Shown here: in pieces, positions 40,908 to 50,042 of the stretch
Position numbering within the stretch: the stretch's first letter is position 1
How the letters are laid out: the number at the start of each line of letters is the position of its first letter
Assembly: GCF_022230885.1 (NCBI RefSeq)
Contig: NZ_JAKGCT010000004.1
Location: 248,001-312,000, forward strand
Length of the DNA: 64,000 nt
Origin: Paenalcaligenes niemegkensis
GTDB taxonomy: Bacteria > Pseudomonadota > Gammaproteobacteria > Burkholderiales > Burkholderiaceae_B
Reading direction: 5' to 3'
Notes under the pieces: generated by a model
What the model was told of the DNA's origin: nothing
Database searches by the model: none
What the model saw: the letters and a program-made list of their open reading frames with translations, nothing else
Translations under genes and position numbers: made by a program

Positions 40908-41619
40908 ATGATCGAGTTTTTGAAACGCTCCATTGGGGCGCGCTCTTACAAATCATAATGATCGATATCTTGCTGGGCGGCGACAATGCAGTGGTCATTG
41001 CTTTGGCTTGTCGAAAGCTCGATCATAAAAATCGACTCAAGGGTATTTTTGGGGCACCGCGGGCGCCATCATAATGCGCGTCGTATTGATATTTTTCGCC
41101 TTGACCCTGCTTGGCATACCTTTTCTTAAAATCGTGGGCGCTATTCTTCTGGTCTGGATAGGACTGAAGCTTCTGATGCCTGACGAGGGGCACCACGATG
41201 GTATTCAGGCCAGCACATCAGTGTGGACTGCAGTCAAAACGATTTTAATTGCCGATTTTGTAATGAGCCTGGATAACGTAATTGCTATTGCTGGCGCAGC
41301 CCAAAATGTACATTTGGACCATCAAATGGGTTATGTGATCTTCGGATTGCTGTTGAGTGTCCCCATCATTATCTGGGGCAGTACCTTGGTTTTGAAGCTT
41401 ATCGATCGCTTCCCTGTGGTCGTAACTTTTGGTGCGGGCTTGCTGGGCTGGATAGCAGGCGGTATGCTGGTTACAGATATTATTGTCGAACGTCAATTCG
41501 GTGTTATACCCCAAGGGTATAAAATAGCTGTCGAGCTAGCCGTTGCCATTCTCCTGGTTGTTACTGGTAAATGGCTGGCCAGGCGTAAAACAGCAGTAAA
41601 ACAAAGGACTACATCATGA
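40908..41619 (+). pseudogene. TerC family membrane protein, two frameshifts
   Basis: Corrected length 237 residues, seven or eight membrane segments. TerC/Alx-type proteins take part in manganese efflux and in metal loading of exported proteins. DILLGGDNAVVIALACR and ADFVMSLDNVIAIAGAA contain the paired acidic membrane motifs (GGDNA, SLDNV) of the family. Two T runs (40917-40921 and 41046-41050) each need one more T, giving MIEFFETLHWGALLQ and GIFWGTAGAIIMRVV. The ATG has AAGGAAAG before it. The stop overlaps the start of a 41-residue gene (ATGA). Probably intact in the cell. Confidence 0.88.
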
Positions 41620-41741
41620 GCTTTATACGTAATTCGGATCGCAAGAAGCACGAATCCGGTTTGTCACTGCTTCAGGGCCTGGGCATACTTGCCCTCATCG
41701 GTATAATCGGCGCAGCAGTAGCGCGCTACTTTGCAGGCTAG
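41616..41741 (+). CDS. 41-residue single-span membrane microprotein
   Basis: Small open reading frame starting at the ATG that overlaps the terC stop (ATGA) and ending three bases before hemC. The product has a basic, soluble N-terminus (MSFIRNSDRKKHES) and one hydrophobic segment (LGILALIGIIGAAVARYF), so it should be an N-in membrane protein. Translation would be coupled to terC. It may be an accessory subunit of the TerC protein or a stand-alone small protein. I do not recognise a family, and coding is inferred from the overlap and the composition. Confidence 0.6.
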   Translation: MSFIRNSDRKKHESGLSLLQGLGILALIGIIGAAVARYFAG

Positions 41742-41744
41742 GCA

Positions 41745-42695
41745 ATGTCGTCAGTAACACCTGAAACCCTGGTTATAGCCACGCGAGCCAGTCGCCTGGC
41801 CGTGTGGCAAGCTGAACACGTGCGTGATCGGCTTAAAGTCTTGTACCCCGACTGCGATGTACAATTGCTCAGCATGACGACTCGTGGAGATCAAATTCTT
41901 GACCGTACCTTATCCAAGGTAGGCGGGAAGGGGCTGTTCGTCAAAGAGCTGGAAACCGCGCTTCTTGATGGCAGGGCTCATCTGGCAGTGCATTCCTTAA
42001 AAGACGTGCCATTTGATTTGCAACATCCGTTTGCCTTACCCGTGATCCTCGAGCGTGGTGATCCCCGTGATGCTTTTGTATCGCCTAAATACGATGAGCT
42101 CGCTGCCTTGCCGGCAGGCTCTGTCGTAGGAACCTCAAGCTTACGACGTGAATCGCAAATTCGAGAACGCTACCCTCAACTGGTGGTTAAGCCACTGCGC
42201 GGAAATCTGGATACCCGCTTGGGCAAACTCGATAACGGGGACTACGACGCTATTATCCTGGCCGCTGCGGGTCTGGCGCGTCTGAATATGGGCGATCGAA
42301 TTCGCTCCTTCCTGTCATGCGAAGAGAGCTTGCCATCAGCAGGGCAAGGAGCCCTGGGCATTGAAATTCTTGAAGAGCGCACCGACGTTGCTCAGTGGCT
42401 GGCACCTTTGGCGTGTCCACTCTCTACCAGCCGGGCGCTGGCTGAGCGCGCCGTGTCGCGCGTGCTGGGCGGTTCATGCCAGGTACCGTTGGCTGCCTAT
42501 GCCGAACTCGATGCTGGGCAGTTGCATATTCGTGCTCTGGTTGCCGAGCCAGATGGCAGCCATGTCATCCGTGCCGAAACTTCAGGTCCAGCCGATCAGG
42601 CAGAGGCTTTGGGCGAATCGGTGGCGAATGACCTTCTGGCCAAAGGAGCCCGAGAAATTCTGCTCCGCCTATCAGCAGAGAACGCACAGGAATAG
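41745..42695 (+). CDS. hemC: Porphobilinogen deaminase (hydroxymethylbilane synthase)
   Basis: 316 residues. Polymerises four porphobilinogens in tetrapyrrole synthesis. [33 protein letters not shown], the Lys/Arg-rich [18 protein letters not shown] and [14 protein letters not shown] match the family. Cys245 ([13 protein letters not shown]) is the attachment site of the dipyrromethane cofactor. It begins a four-gene run hemC-hemD-hemX-hemY, the standard betaproteobacterial order. Confidence 0.97.
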   Translation: MSSVTPETLVIATRASRLAVWQAEHVRDRLKVLYPDCDVQLLSMTTRGDQILDRTLSKVGGKGLFVKELETALLDGRAHLAVHSLKDVPFDLQHPFALPVILERGDPRDAFVSPKYDELAALPAGSVVGTSSLRRESQIRERYPQLVVKPLRGNLDTRLGKLDNGDYDAIILAAAGLARLNMGDRIRSFLSCEESLPSAGQGALGIEILEERTDVAQWLAPLACPLSTSRALAERAVSRVLGGSCQVPLAAYAELDAGQLHIRALVAEPDGSHVIRAETSGPADQAEALGESVANDLLAKGAREILLRLSAENAQE

Positions 42696-42702
42696 GGTGT
42701 AG

Positions 42703-43506
42703 ATGGCGCCTACTGTAACTGCAGTGCTGACACGCCCTCAAGGGCGTAACGAGGCTCTGGAGCAAGCGCTATTGCAGCGTGGCATCCCGAGCCTCATTCT
42801 TCCTGCCTTGCAGCTGGAAGCTATAGACTTCTTTGATGAATTCCATCACCATCCCGCTAACTATGACCTGATTGTGTTCGTCAGCAGTACGGCGGTGTCG
42901 TGCTATCTGGAAGCCCTTCGCCTCCGCTCGATAACATGGCCTGAAGGTCTTTGTGCAGCTAGTGTGGGCGCAGCCAGTGCTAGCGCTTTATATCGCTATC
43001 CTGGTCTGTCGCCGGGTCTGATCATCCACCCTGATGAGTCCGATCCCGACCAGGATTCCGAAGCCCTGTGGAAACAGCTTGAGCTGCGAAAGATGAAATT
43101 CAGACGGGTGCTTATCGTCCGGGGACAGCAAGGGCGCGAATGGCTTTCTTCGCGTTTTGCAGACGAGAATGCTTCGGTTGAGCGGGTGACAGTGTATCAA
43201 CGGGTACCTGCCTTCTGGACTGATCAACAAAGTATCGCCCTCCAGCATGCACTTTCGGGCGATTCTTGTGTATTCTTGTTAACGAGTTCTGAAAGCGTTT
43301 GCGCTATGATGCAAAACATCGTTCGCCTAGGTATGGAAAAGTCGTGGGCGAAGCTAAGGTTTGTTGCCATTCACGAACGCATAGCAGAACGACTACAATC
43401 AGAACTCCTTGCATTGGGGCTACCCCAAGCGACTATGCTTTTTCGGTCTTCGCCCGGTATCGATTCGATGTGCAATGCCATTGTCGATGCTGCAAGAGCC
43501 AATTAG
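42703..43506 (+). CDS. hemD: Uroporphyrinogen-III synthase
   Basis: 267 residues, two alpha/beta domains. Cyclises hydroxymethylbilane with inversion of ring D. Sequence conservation in this family is low; support comes from the N-terminal VLTRPQGRNEALEQALLQRG, the YDLIVFVSSTAV and VFLLTSSESVCAMM half-repeat motifs, and position between hemC and hemX, seven bases after the former. No unusual feature. Confidence 0.9.
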   Translation: MAPTVTAVLTRPQGRNEALEQALLQRGIPSLILPALQLEAIDFFDEFHHHPANYDLIVFVSSTAVSCYLEALRLRSITWPEGLCAASVGAASASALYRYPGLSPGLIIHPDESDPDQDSEALWKQLELRKMKFRRVLIVRGQQGREWLSSRFADENASVERVTVYQRVPAFWTDQQSIALQHALSGDSCVFLLTSSESVCAMMQNIVRLGMEKSWAKLRFVAIHERIAERLQSELLALGLPQATMLFRSSPGIDSMCNAIVDAARAN

Positions 43507-43530
43507 TCTTTATCGGATTACAATCTTGCC

Positions 43531-45273
43531 ATGACAGACAAAACAGATAAAAAAACCGAGACTGAAAAAATCATACAGGTTGAGACCAAATCCAAACCTG
43601 AGGTTATTCCTGTTGCCGATTCCAAGCCGGCAGCTACAGTCGCACCGAGCCAGAAAGCTCCCGAGCCAGTTGCCGCTTCCCAGAGTACGGTAAGCCGCGA
43701 TCCGTCCGGTCGAACTTCTGAAGATTCCAAAGCCGGGCCAGCGGCTAAGCCGTCTGCAGAAAAGTCGGCTACTGCTGGGGTTCAGGCAGCCACAAGTGTG
43801 CCGCCCAAAGCAGCCAGCCCTGCCGCTTCAGACAACGAAAGGGCAAAAGCGGCAGCAGCTTTAAAGCCGCCTCATGAAAAAACCGCCTCCAGCGGATCAG
43901 GTGGAGGCGGCTCTACTGTGCCACCAGCTCCGCCAGCCTCCTATGGGGCAAAGAAGGACAAATCGTCTGCAGGCCCTGTACTGCTGACTGCCGTTGTCAT
44001 TGCTGCAATTGCCGGCGGAACGATCTGGTATTTGCAGCAGCAGAACTCTCGTCACAGTGCCGATCTTGAGCAGCAGTTACAAGCCAACATTCGAGCCAGT
44101 CACCAGGCCGGTGAGCAGGCCCAGCAGGCACTGACTCTGGTGCGCGAGCAGCAAAGCAAGCTGCTAGGTCTGGAAAAACAGCTGGCCGATACCCGAGAAC
44201 AGGCTACTGATCTGCATCAGGCGTTTCAGACGCTCACCGATGCCGGCACAGAAGTCATCTTGCTCAATGACATAGACCATCTCGTCACTATTGCGCAGCA
44301 GCAGCTGTTGCTGGGTGGCAATATTGCCAATGCCATTGTTTCCCTGGAAACTGCTCAGGCTCGCCTGGCTCGCGCCAATCGGCCTACGCTGGCTTCACTG
44401 CAGCAAACCATCAATGGCGATGTAGAGCGATTGCGCGCGACGTCCACCACGGATGTACCAAGTCTGTCGCGTCAACTCGACCTGTTGTCAGAGCAGCTAA
44501 ATAAAGCGCCTTTATTGATGCCTGATGATACGAAACTCCGCACTGACGCAAACCCCACTGCTGCGCCATCCGCTCCCTTGATAACCAGGGACGAGCCCGA
44601 CCCTGCCGATCCCTGGTGGAAGCGCACGGGTGATACCGCACTGCATTGGGTTGATCGGGGCTGGGCAGCGGTACGTCAGGATCTCGGCGAGTTCATTACA
44701 ATTCGTCGGGTTGATGACGCCTCAGCCCTGTTGCTGTCACCTGAGCAGGCCAGTCGCTTCCGCGATAATTTACGTCTGCGGGTCAGCTCTGCCAAGCTGG
44801 CTCTTATGACCAACCAGCCTACCGTCTGGGAGGCTGAAACAGCAGCAATCGTGAATGCCATTGAGCAGCGTTTCGATGGGCAGTCGGCCGCAACCGCAGT
44901 CGCGTTGCGTAATGCATCAGCCTTAAGTCAGGTTCAGATAGTCAGTCAATTGCCGAACGTTGATAATAGTCTTAGTGCTATCGAAGCTTTACTGCAAGGT
45001 CAGGCAAATAAAACGGTTGATCGTCCGAATGTAAGCGTACAGCCTGAAGTTGAAGCAACAGACCCACCATCGCCTGCGGAAGAGCCTGAGGCATCGCCCC
45101 AGGCTGGCAGTGAAAGAGATGCTCCTGACGCTCAGCCCGACGCTCCAGCCTCTGACAGCAACGTCGAACCTGGAGACGAAAGCAGCCCCGCCGATGATAA
45201 CGTTCACGCCAGTCTCGAGGTAACGCTTTCAAACTCACTGCGTGCTGAGCCCGTGGTTTACCGACAGGAGTAA
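43531..45273 (+). CDS. hemX: HemX-type protein of the heme cluster
   Basis: 580 residues. A long Ala/Pro/Ser/Lys-rich N-terminal stretch (residues 1-145) faces the cytoplasm. One membrane segment follows at about 148-170 (LLTAVVIAAIAGGTIWYLQQ). Next comes a periplasmic coiled coil rich in Gln (QQQNSRHSADLEQQLQANIR onward) and the HemX domain (DEPDPADPWWKRTGDTALHW; EFITIRRVDDASALLLSPEQ). The last about 80 residues are again low complexity. There is no uroporphyrinogen methyltransferase domain, although HemX is often mis-annotated as one. The function of HemX is not settled; it is thought to scaffold heme synthesis with HemY. Confidence 0.9.
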   Translation: MTDKTDKKTETEKIIQVETKSKPEVIPVADSKPAATVAPSQKAPEPVAASQSTVSRDPSGRTSEDSKAGPAAKPSAEKSATAGVQAATSVPPKAASPAASDNERAKAAAALKPPHEKTASSGSGGGGSTVPPAPPASYGAKKDKSSAGPVLLTAVVIAAIAGGTIWYLQQQNSRHSADLEQQLQANIRASHQAGEQAQQALTLVREQQSKLLGLEKQLADTREQATDLHQAFQTLTDAGTEVILLNDIDHLVTIAQQQLLLGGNIANAIVSLETAQARLARANRPTLASLQQTINGDVERLRATSTTDVPSLSRQLDLLSEQLNKAPLLMPDDTKLRTDANPTAAPSAPLITRDEPDPADPWWKRTGDTALHWVDRGWAAVRQDLGEFITIRRVDDASALLLSPEQASRFRDNLRLRVSSAKLALMTNQPTVWEAETAAIVNAIEQRFDGQSAATAVALRNASALSQVQIVSQLPNVDNSLSAIEALLQGQANKTVDRPNVSVQPEVEATDPPSPAEEPEASPQAGSERDAPDAQPDAPASDSNVEPGDESSPADDNVHASLEVTLSNSLRAEPVVYRQE

Positions 45274-45276
45274 GTA

Positions 45277-46770
45277 ATGAGAACCTGGTTCTGGACTGTC
45301 ATTCTACTGGTTGCAGCGGTCGCTCTTGCGCTGGTGCTACGTGACCATAGCGGTAACGTTGTCATCGCTGCTCCTCCTTATCACATCAGCTTTTCGCTCA
45401 CTTTTGGGGTGTTAAGCGCGCTGGCGGTATTTTTCGGTATTTATGTTTTCATCCGGTTTTTAGCATGGGTCAGCGGAAGCCCAGAGCGCTTTCGGCTATG
45501 GCGTGGTCACCGTGAGCAAAAGCGCGATCGCGATCTGCTCGAAAGTGGCTGGCTGAACATACTCGAAGGGCGTTATGGCCAGGCTGAAAAAGACCTTTCC
45601 AAATTGCTGTCCAAGACACGTTCAAAAAGCAGCAAGGTACTTGCCGGTTTGGCCGCTGCCCGTGCTTCGCATAATCTTGGCGAATACAACCGCAGAGATG
45701 AAGCGTTGTCGCTGGCGATGGATGTAGCAGGCGGCGATCCGCGGCTAAAGGTGGCTGCGGCGACGGCATCAGCTGAAATGTACATGGATCAGGGCCAGCC
45801 TCAACAGGCCATTGATCTGTTGCAGCCGTTGCAGGATGCCAGCTCGCGTTACTTTCATACGACGCGATTGCTGCTTCAGGCTTATCGCCAGCAAGGCGAG
45901 CACGAGCGAGTTTACGAGTTGACGCGTTTATTGCTTAGGCGCAGTGCCATTGATCGTGACGAAGCCTTGGTGGCCATCGAAACGGCTGCGGCGGCACGTA
46001 TTATGGCCGGTGGTCCGGATCACTTCAAATCGCTCTGGAGCGATTTGCGTTCCGATGAAAAGACGCTACCCGCCATTGCCCTGGCTGCAGCTGCCATTAA
46101 AGAGCAGACCGGCGAGTACGATGATGCGGCTCGCATTCTCGAGGCCGCTATTAATGTGCGTTTCGACCCCAGACTTATTCATGCCTATGCACAGTGCCCG
46201 CCCGAGTTCTATGCGCGCCGCTTAAGCAAGGCAGAAGAGTGGTTGCGCAAACATCCGCATGACTCTAATTTGTTGGCCGCTTTAGGTCAGCTGTGTCTCA
46301 CCGGTCAGCTGTGGGGGCAGGGCGAGCATTATCTAAAACGCAGCATGAAGGTGCGCAACGACATGCGTATTCATGCATTGCTGGGTAATTTGTATGACGG
46401 GCTAGGCCGTACCGCCGATGCTATAAAGCACTGGCGTTTATCGGCATCGGTAGCAGGCTCTTTACCTGTGTTTGTGGCCAACCGGGCTCTGCCTGCAGCA
46501 GATACCAGTGATGATCCTACCCTCATTGACGGTGCCTTTGTAGGCTCAGGCGCCGAGATCGAGCGTAGTTCCCGGCAGCCTATTGCTGCGAGTGCCGCCG
46601 ACTATCATATGGATGAGAGCCATGTGCCGCTCGTCGTTGCGCCTGCGCAGGTTCCGGCCGACGTTGCCATCGACGATAGTGAAAGCGACGATGATTATTT
46701 CGACTCCGCGCCTATTCCCGGCGTGGACACTTCTATTATTTCCGACCGGCCGAATCGTCGGATCGATTAA
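45277..46770 (+). CDS. hemY: HemY-type inner-membrane TPR protein
   Basis: 497 residues. Two membrane segments at the N-terminus (residues 3-20 and 38-64), then a HemY_N region and TPR-like helical repeats up to about 400 (VLAGLAAARASHNLGEYNRR; QQAIDLLQPLQDASSRYFHT; LGNLYDGLGRTADAIKHWRL). The acidic tail of about 60 residues (DDSESDDDYFD) is unusual but common for this group in betaproteobacteria. It starts three bases after hemX, so the two are translated together. Not the same as the Bacillus protoporphyrinogen oxidase also called HemY. Confidence 0.9.
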   Translation: MRTWFWTVILLVAAVALALVLRDHSGNVVIAAPPYHISFSLTFGVLSALAVFFGIYVFIRFLAWVSGSPERFRLWRGHREQKRDRDLLESGWLNILEGRYGQAEKDLSKLLSKTRSKSSKVLAGLAAARASHNLGEYNRRDEALSLAMDVAGGDPRLKVAAATASAEMYMDQGQPQQAIDLLQPLQDASSRYFHTTRLLLQAYRQQGEHERVYELTRLLLRRSAIDRDEALVAIETAAAARIMAGGPDHFKSLWSDLRSDEKTLPAIALAAAAIKEQTGEYDDAARILEAAINVRFDPRLIHAYAQCPPEFYARRLSKAEEWLRKHPHDSNLLAALGQLCLTGQLWGQGEHYLKRSMKVRNDMRIHALLGNLYDGLGRTADAIKHWRLSASVAGSLPVFVANRALPAADTSDDPTLIDGAFVGSGAEIERSSRQPIAASAADYHMDESHVPLVVAPAQVPADVAIDDSESDDDYFDSAPIPGVDTSIISDRPNRRID

Positions 46771-46795
46771 TTACTGTTATTTTTAAGGTTCTGGC

Positions 46796-47334
46796 ATGAG
46801 CTTAAATCGCATCACCCCGGAGCGAACGCTCCTGAAGAGTTCAACGTTATCATCGAAATACCGATGAACTCCGATCCCGTGAAGTACGAAATCGACGATG
46901 AAAGCGGTGCGGTTTTTGTCGATCGTTTTATGTTGGCAGCAATGCACTATCCGGTTAATTATGGTTATGTGCCCCAGACCATCTCTGAAGATGGTGACCC
47001 GGCTGATGTGCTTGTCTTGTCACCGTTTCCCATCAATGTGGGTGCTGTGGTCAAGTGCCGCGCGATTGGCGTGCTGCCAATGGAAGACGAAGCGGGTGGC
47101 GATGCCAAAGTGCTGGCTGTACCGGTGACAAAGCTTTACCCTCCTTACCGTCACATCAACACTCCGGACGACTTGCCTGAAGAAGATCTCGCGCGTATCA
47201 AGCACTTCTTCGAGCGTTATAAAGACCTTGAAAAAGGCAAATGGGTAAAAGTTAAAGATTGGGAAGGTCCAGAGGCCGCTAAACAAGAGATTAGCAACAG
47301 CATTGCTCGTTACGAGCAAGCTAAGAAAGCGTAA
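46796..47334 (+). pseudogene. ppa: Inorganic pyrophosphatase, frameshifted near the start
   Basis: Corrected length 179 residues, the usual bacterial family I size. Hydrolyses pyrophosphate and is normally essential. Active-site segments [25 protein letters not shown] and [11 protein letters not shown] are present. The first eight codons (MSLNRITP) are out of frame with the rest. CCCCGGAGCG near 46819 needs one more base to read [12 protein letters not shown]. Without correction, a start at 46864 would lose 23 residues including part of the active site. Since the enzyme is essential, sequence error is the simplest explanation. Located between hemY and a FAH-family gene whose start overlaps the stop. 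Confidence 0.92.
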
Positions 47335-48028
47335 TGAGCTGGGTTATCAAGCCTCAAGCCCAGGCGGGGCTCGAGGTCATCAACAGCAGCGATCGTTTCC
47401 CTGTCAATCGTATCTTTTGTGTAGGGCGTAACTACGCCGAGCACGCCCAGGAAATGGGCCACAGCGGACGTGAAGATCCTTTCTTTTTGCAAAACCTGCA
47501 CATGCTACCTTTGGCTTAAGCGAAACTGGGATTATCGACTGGCCTTACCCTGGTCGCACCAGTGATGTTCACCATGAAGTCGAACTGGTTGTGGCGCTGG
47601 GTGCGGGCGGTGTCAATCTTAGTCTTGAGCAGGCTGAACAGGCTATTTGGGGTTTCGCCGCCGGTCTGGATATGACTCGCCGCGACCTGCAGGCTGAAGC
47701 TAAGAAGCAGGGCCGTCCCTGGGAAGTGGCTAAAGCGTTTGATCACGCCGCGCCCATGGGACCACTGTATCCAAAAAACAGTGTGCCTTCGTTCGTCGAA
47801 GGTTCGATCAGTCTGTTCGTCAATGACAACTTGCGCCAGCAGGGCGATTTGTCTCACATGATCTGGCCGGTAACCGAAACTATCGCCTATCTGTCCACCT
47901 TGTTTGAACTAAAGGCGGGCGATCTTATTATGACGGGTACACCTGCAGGTGTCGGAGCCGTTAATAAGGGTGATGTATTACGCGTTGAAATACAAGGCTT
48001 TGCGCCTGTGCGGTGCCGTGTAGTGTAG
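47334..48028 (+). pseudogene. Fumarylacetoacetate hydrolase family protein, frameshifted
   Basis: Corrected length 231 residues, a short single-domain FAH protein (YcgM/FAHD1-like). These hydrolyse acylpyruvates or decarboxylate oxaloacetate with a Mg2+ site. [15 protein letters not shown], then after the joint [10 protein letters not shown] and HHEVELVVALG contain the metal ligands and catalytic base, and MTGTPAGVGAVNKGD is the C-terminal signature. The T run at 47485-47489 needs one more T. The first codon overlaps the ppa stop. It ends at a strong terminator. Confidence 0.9.
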
Positions 48029-48057
48029 ATATCCAGATCGGTTTTCAGCGGGGATAA

Positions 48058-48105
48058 AGCCTCATTTCTGATAGCGACTATCGTTTCAGGAAATGAGGCT
48101 TTTTT
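48058..48105 (+). terminator. Rho-independent terminator after the FAH gene
   Basis: AGCCTCATTTC (48058-48068) and GAAATGAGGCT (48090-48100) form an 11-bp stem, with a second inner hairpin (GATAG-CGA-CTATC), followed by TTTTTT. It closes the hem-ppa-FAH transcription unit. Confidence 0.9.
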
Positions 48106-48492
48106 ATGGTTTCAAGCTTGCCTGCCCTCACAACCATCGCCATCATCAGCAGGCCGTTATGTCAAAGAAGCCGGCACGGCGTGCTTGTTTCCGCATCTGC
48201 CGCGACCAGCTGGGGGCGGATGAACTCGCCGCGCCCCGGCAGCGTCCGCCTTATCCCTGACTTCTCTTCGGCAGCCTGCAGCGCACACCTAATTGCCGAC
48301 AATCCTCGAACAACGGTCGGCTGACACCTGAGCTAATACGCTCGATACGCCGACGCAGGTTCTGGAGCGCGTGATCGTACGCCGGTACGGCGAGGAGCGC
48401 CCAGCTATGTGACAGTCTCATCAAGCTCGGAATCTCCGAATTGTGTGGCCTCCGGTTGCCGTCCAAACTGAGGTCTTTTTAAGGAGAAAGAC
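48106..48492. other. Region before the Tad pilus operon, no confident gene
   Basis: About 390 bp between the FAH terminator and the flp pilin gene. The composition looks more GC-rich than the flanks. Short open frames on both strands (for instance 48159 onwards on the plus strand, 33 codons) have no ribosome binding site or recognisable product. The pilin promoter and leader should lie in the last 100 bp; AAGGAG just before 48493 is the pilin ribosome binding site. Confidence 0.5.
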
Positions 48493-48756
48493 ATGCGTTT
48501 GCACAGACGTCAGCAGGGGCAGGGTATGGTCGAGTATGTCATTATCGTGGCGCTTGTTGCCATTGCATCCATCGCTGTTTTTCAGCTGTTCGGGCAGGTA
48601 ATACGTTCTCAAACAGCGGCGATGGCACATGAACTGGCAGGAGAAGACGGAACCAGTTTCAGTCAGGTGGCGGGCGGGGCAGCCAGGGCTGCTGGTGAAC
48701 AGTCCGCAGCCAAGAACCTGCAGTCTTTTACGGGTAATGCCGGCGCGGGCAACTGA
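48493..48756 (+). CDS. flp: Flp-type pilin
   Basis: 87 residues, the major subunit of a Tad (tight adherence) pilus. It has a short basic leader (MRLHRRQQG), a prepilin-peptidase site G9-Q10 that places Glu and Tyr at mature positions 5 and 6 (QGMVEY, as in Flp), and a hydrophobic stretch VIIVALVAIASIAVFQLFG. The C-terminal 45 residues (Ala/Gly/Ser/Gln-rich) are longer than in usual 50-75-residue Flp pilins. AAGGAG before the ATG. First gene of the operon; its stop overlaps the start of the next gene. Confidence 0.88.
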   Translation: MRLHRRQQGQGMVEYVIIVALVAIASIAVFQLFGQVIRSQTAAMAHELAGEDGTSFSQVAGGAARAAGEQSAAKNLQSFTGNAGAGN

Positions 48757-50042
48757 TGAAGCGCGAGCCTACCTTGCAATCCGGACAAGCCCTGGTGCTG
48801 GCTATTGCGCTGACAGGTGTTGTGCTGCTGGCCGTGACGCAGTTCTACAAGCTAGCTGATACGGCAACTGCGCGCATGCGTCAAACCAGCAGTGCGGACG
48901 CTGCCGCCTACAGCGCAGCTTTGGTTCAGGCTCGCGCCTTAAATTATATGGCTTATCTTAACCGTGCTTATGTGGCCCACCATCTGGCGACAGCGCACAT
49001 GCTGAGCTTGGCTTCATGGGGGAACTTTGCTGCCCAGGAGTCTCGCCAGCTGACGCGCAGAAACCCTCCGCCCTCGTTAATAACCATGATGTTTGGTCCA
49101 TTGCACGGTAATGCCTACAGGCAATCAACCGCCGCTAGCGCGCTGAACGGTAGCCCCTACTTAGGCACAGATCTTGTTCAGGCGCTAACCGCTCATCAGC
49201 GTTATAGCAACGTAACATTTTTGGCGCTGCAGCAGTCATTGCAACGACACTTCCAGCCTCAGGCAGAAGCGGCAGCACGAGCTGTGCTTGCAGCTAACTT
49301 AGACTTGGATGATTTTGATGCAAATATAGACTTGCTGCTTGAACCAGATAGTGAGAAACCTTTTCGTACCCTGGCTGCCAACAGCTTTGTTGCGGACTGG
49401 GTTCACGGGCTAAGTCAGCAGTACGAGTTTCTGCAGCCGCGCAATCACACGGCTTATAACTTATGGTCAGTCAGTAAACGTTGCCCGCATCTGCGTCATC
49501 AGCTACGCCGGCGGGGACGCACCACACTCGATCGTGACGGACGCTGGTCCAGTGCTGATACGCAGTCCTATCATGCCCTGCGCTCGAATCGCTGGATTCT
49601 CTGCTATTACCGTGAATATGAAATGGGATGGGCCTGGATCCCTACTGCGAACACACAGATCATTGATGCTCCCACCGTAGATAGTCCGCCAGATGATTTT
49701 TCAGATCAGGCTTTCTGGCGGTGGGTAGAAGCGGTCGGTAAGTGGGATATCCATACCGGGGTTTCCAATCCGATGGCCTCCTCCAGGGCCAGGGCACAGG
49801 GCATGCGCCTGCCCGGATCCAGGCTGGTACCTGTGGCTGTGCTGGAACCGTCCTTAAGTTCCTTGCCTCTTTATCTTCGCGTCAGGCAAAAGCACAGTAT
49901 TCCAGCTATAGACACAGAAGCCTGGGCCGAAGCCTATTTTGCGCATCCAGCCTTTAAAAATGAACGTCCAAATATTTTCAATCCTCATTGGCAGGCCCGC
50001 TTAAGGCCGAAACCAGATCCGTCAAAAGAAAAGGGGGCCTGA
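48756..50042 (+). CDS. TadG-like minor pilin or assembly protein
   Basis: 428 residues. The N-terminus (SGQALVLAIALTGVVLLAVT) resembles the TadE/TadG-type pseudopilin segment, with a single membrane span, and the next part ADAAAYSAALVQARALNYMA is the pattern after the span in TadG-type proteins. The remaining 330 residues are presumably periplasmic and rich in aromatic and charged residues, with no von Willebrand A motif as in true TadG. The function is inferred from location: immediately after flp, overlapping it and the following tadE-like gene. Confidence 0.7.
   Translation: MKREPTLQSGQALVLAIALTGVVLLAVTQFYKLADTATARMRQTSSADAAAYSAALVQARALNYMAYLNRAYVAHHLATAHMLSLASWGNFAAQESRQLTRRNPPPSLITMMFGPLHGNAYRQSTAASALNGSPYLGTDLVQALTAHQRYSNVTFLALQQSLQRHFQPQAEAAARAVLAANLDLDDFDANIDLLLEPDSEKPFRTLAANSFVADWVHGLSQQYEFLQPRNHTAYNLWSVSKRCPHLRHQLRRRGRTTLDRDGRWSSADTQSYHALRSNRWILCYYREYEMGWAWIPTANTQIIDAPTVDSPPDDFSDQAFWRWVEAVGKWDIHTGVSNPMASSRARAQGMRLPGSRLVPVAVLEPSLSSLPLYLRVRQKHSIPAIDTEAWAEAYFAHPAFKNERPNIFNPHWQARLRPKPDPSKEKGA

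Noticed and set aside
43531..45273. Uroporphyrinogen-III C-methyltransferase activity for the HemX gene
   Set aside because: The name is often given to HemX proteins, but there is no SAM-binding methyltransferase domain here.
45277..46770. Protoporphyrinogen oxidase for the HemY gene
   Set aside because: Two membrane spans and TPR-like repeats, no FAD-binding motif; it shares only the name with the Bacillus enzyme.
46864..47334. A shorter pyrophosphatase starting at 46864
   Set aside because: It would lose conserved N-terminal residues that are present upstream in another frame, so a one-base error explains the data better.
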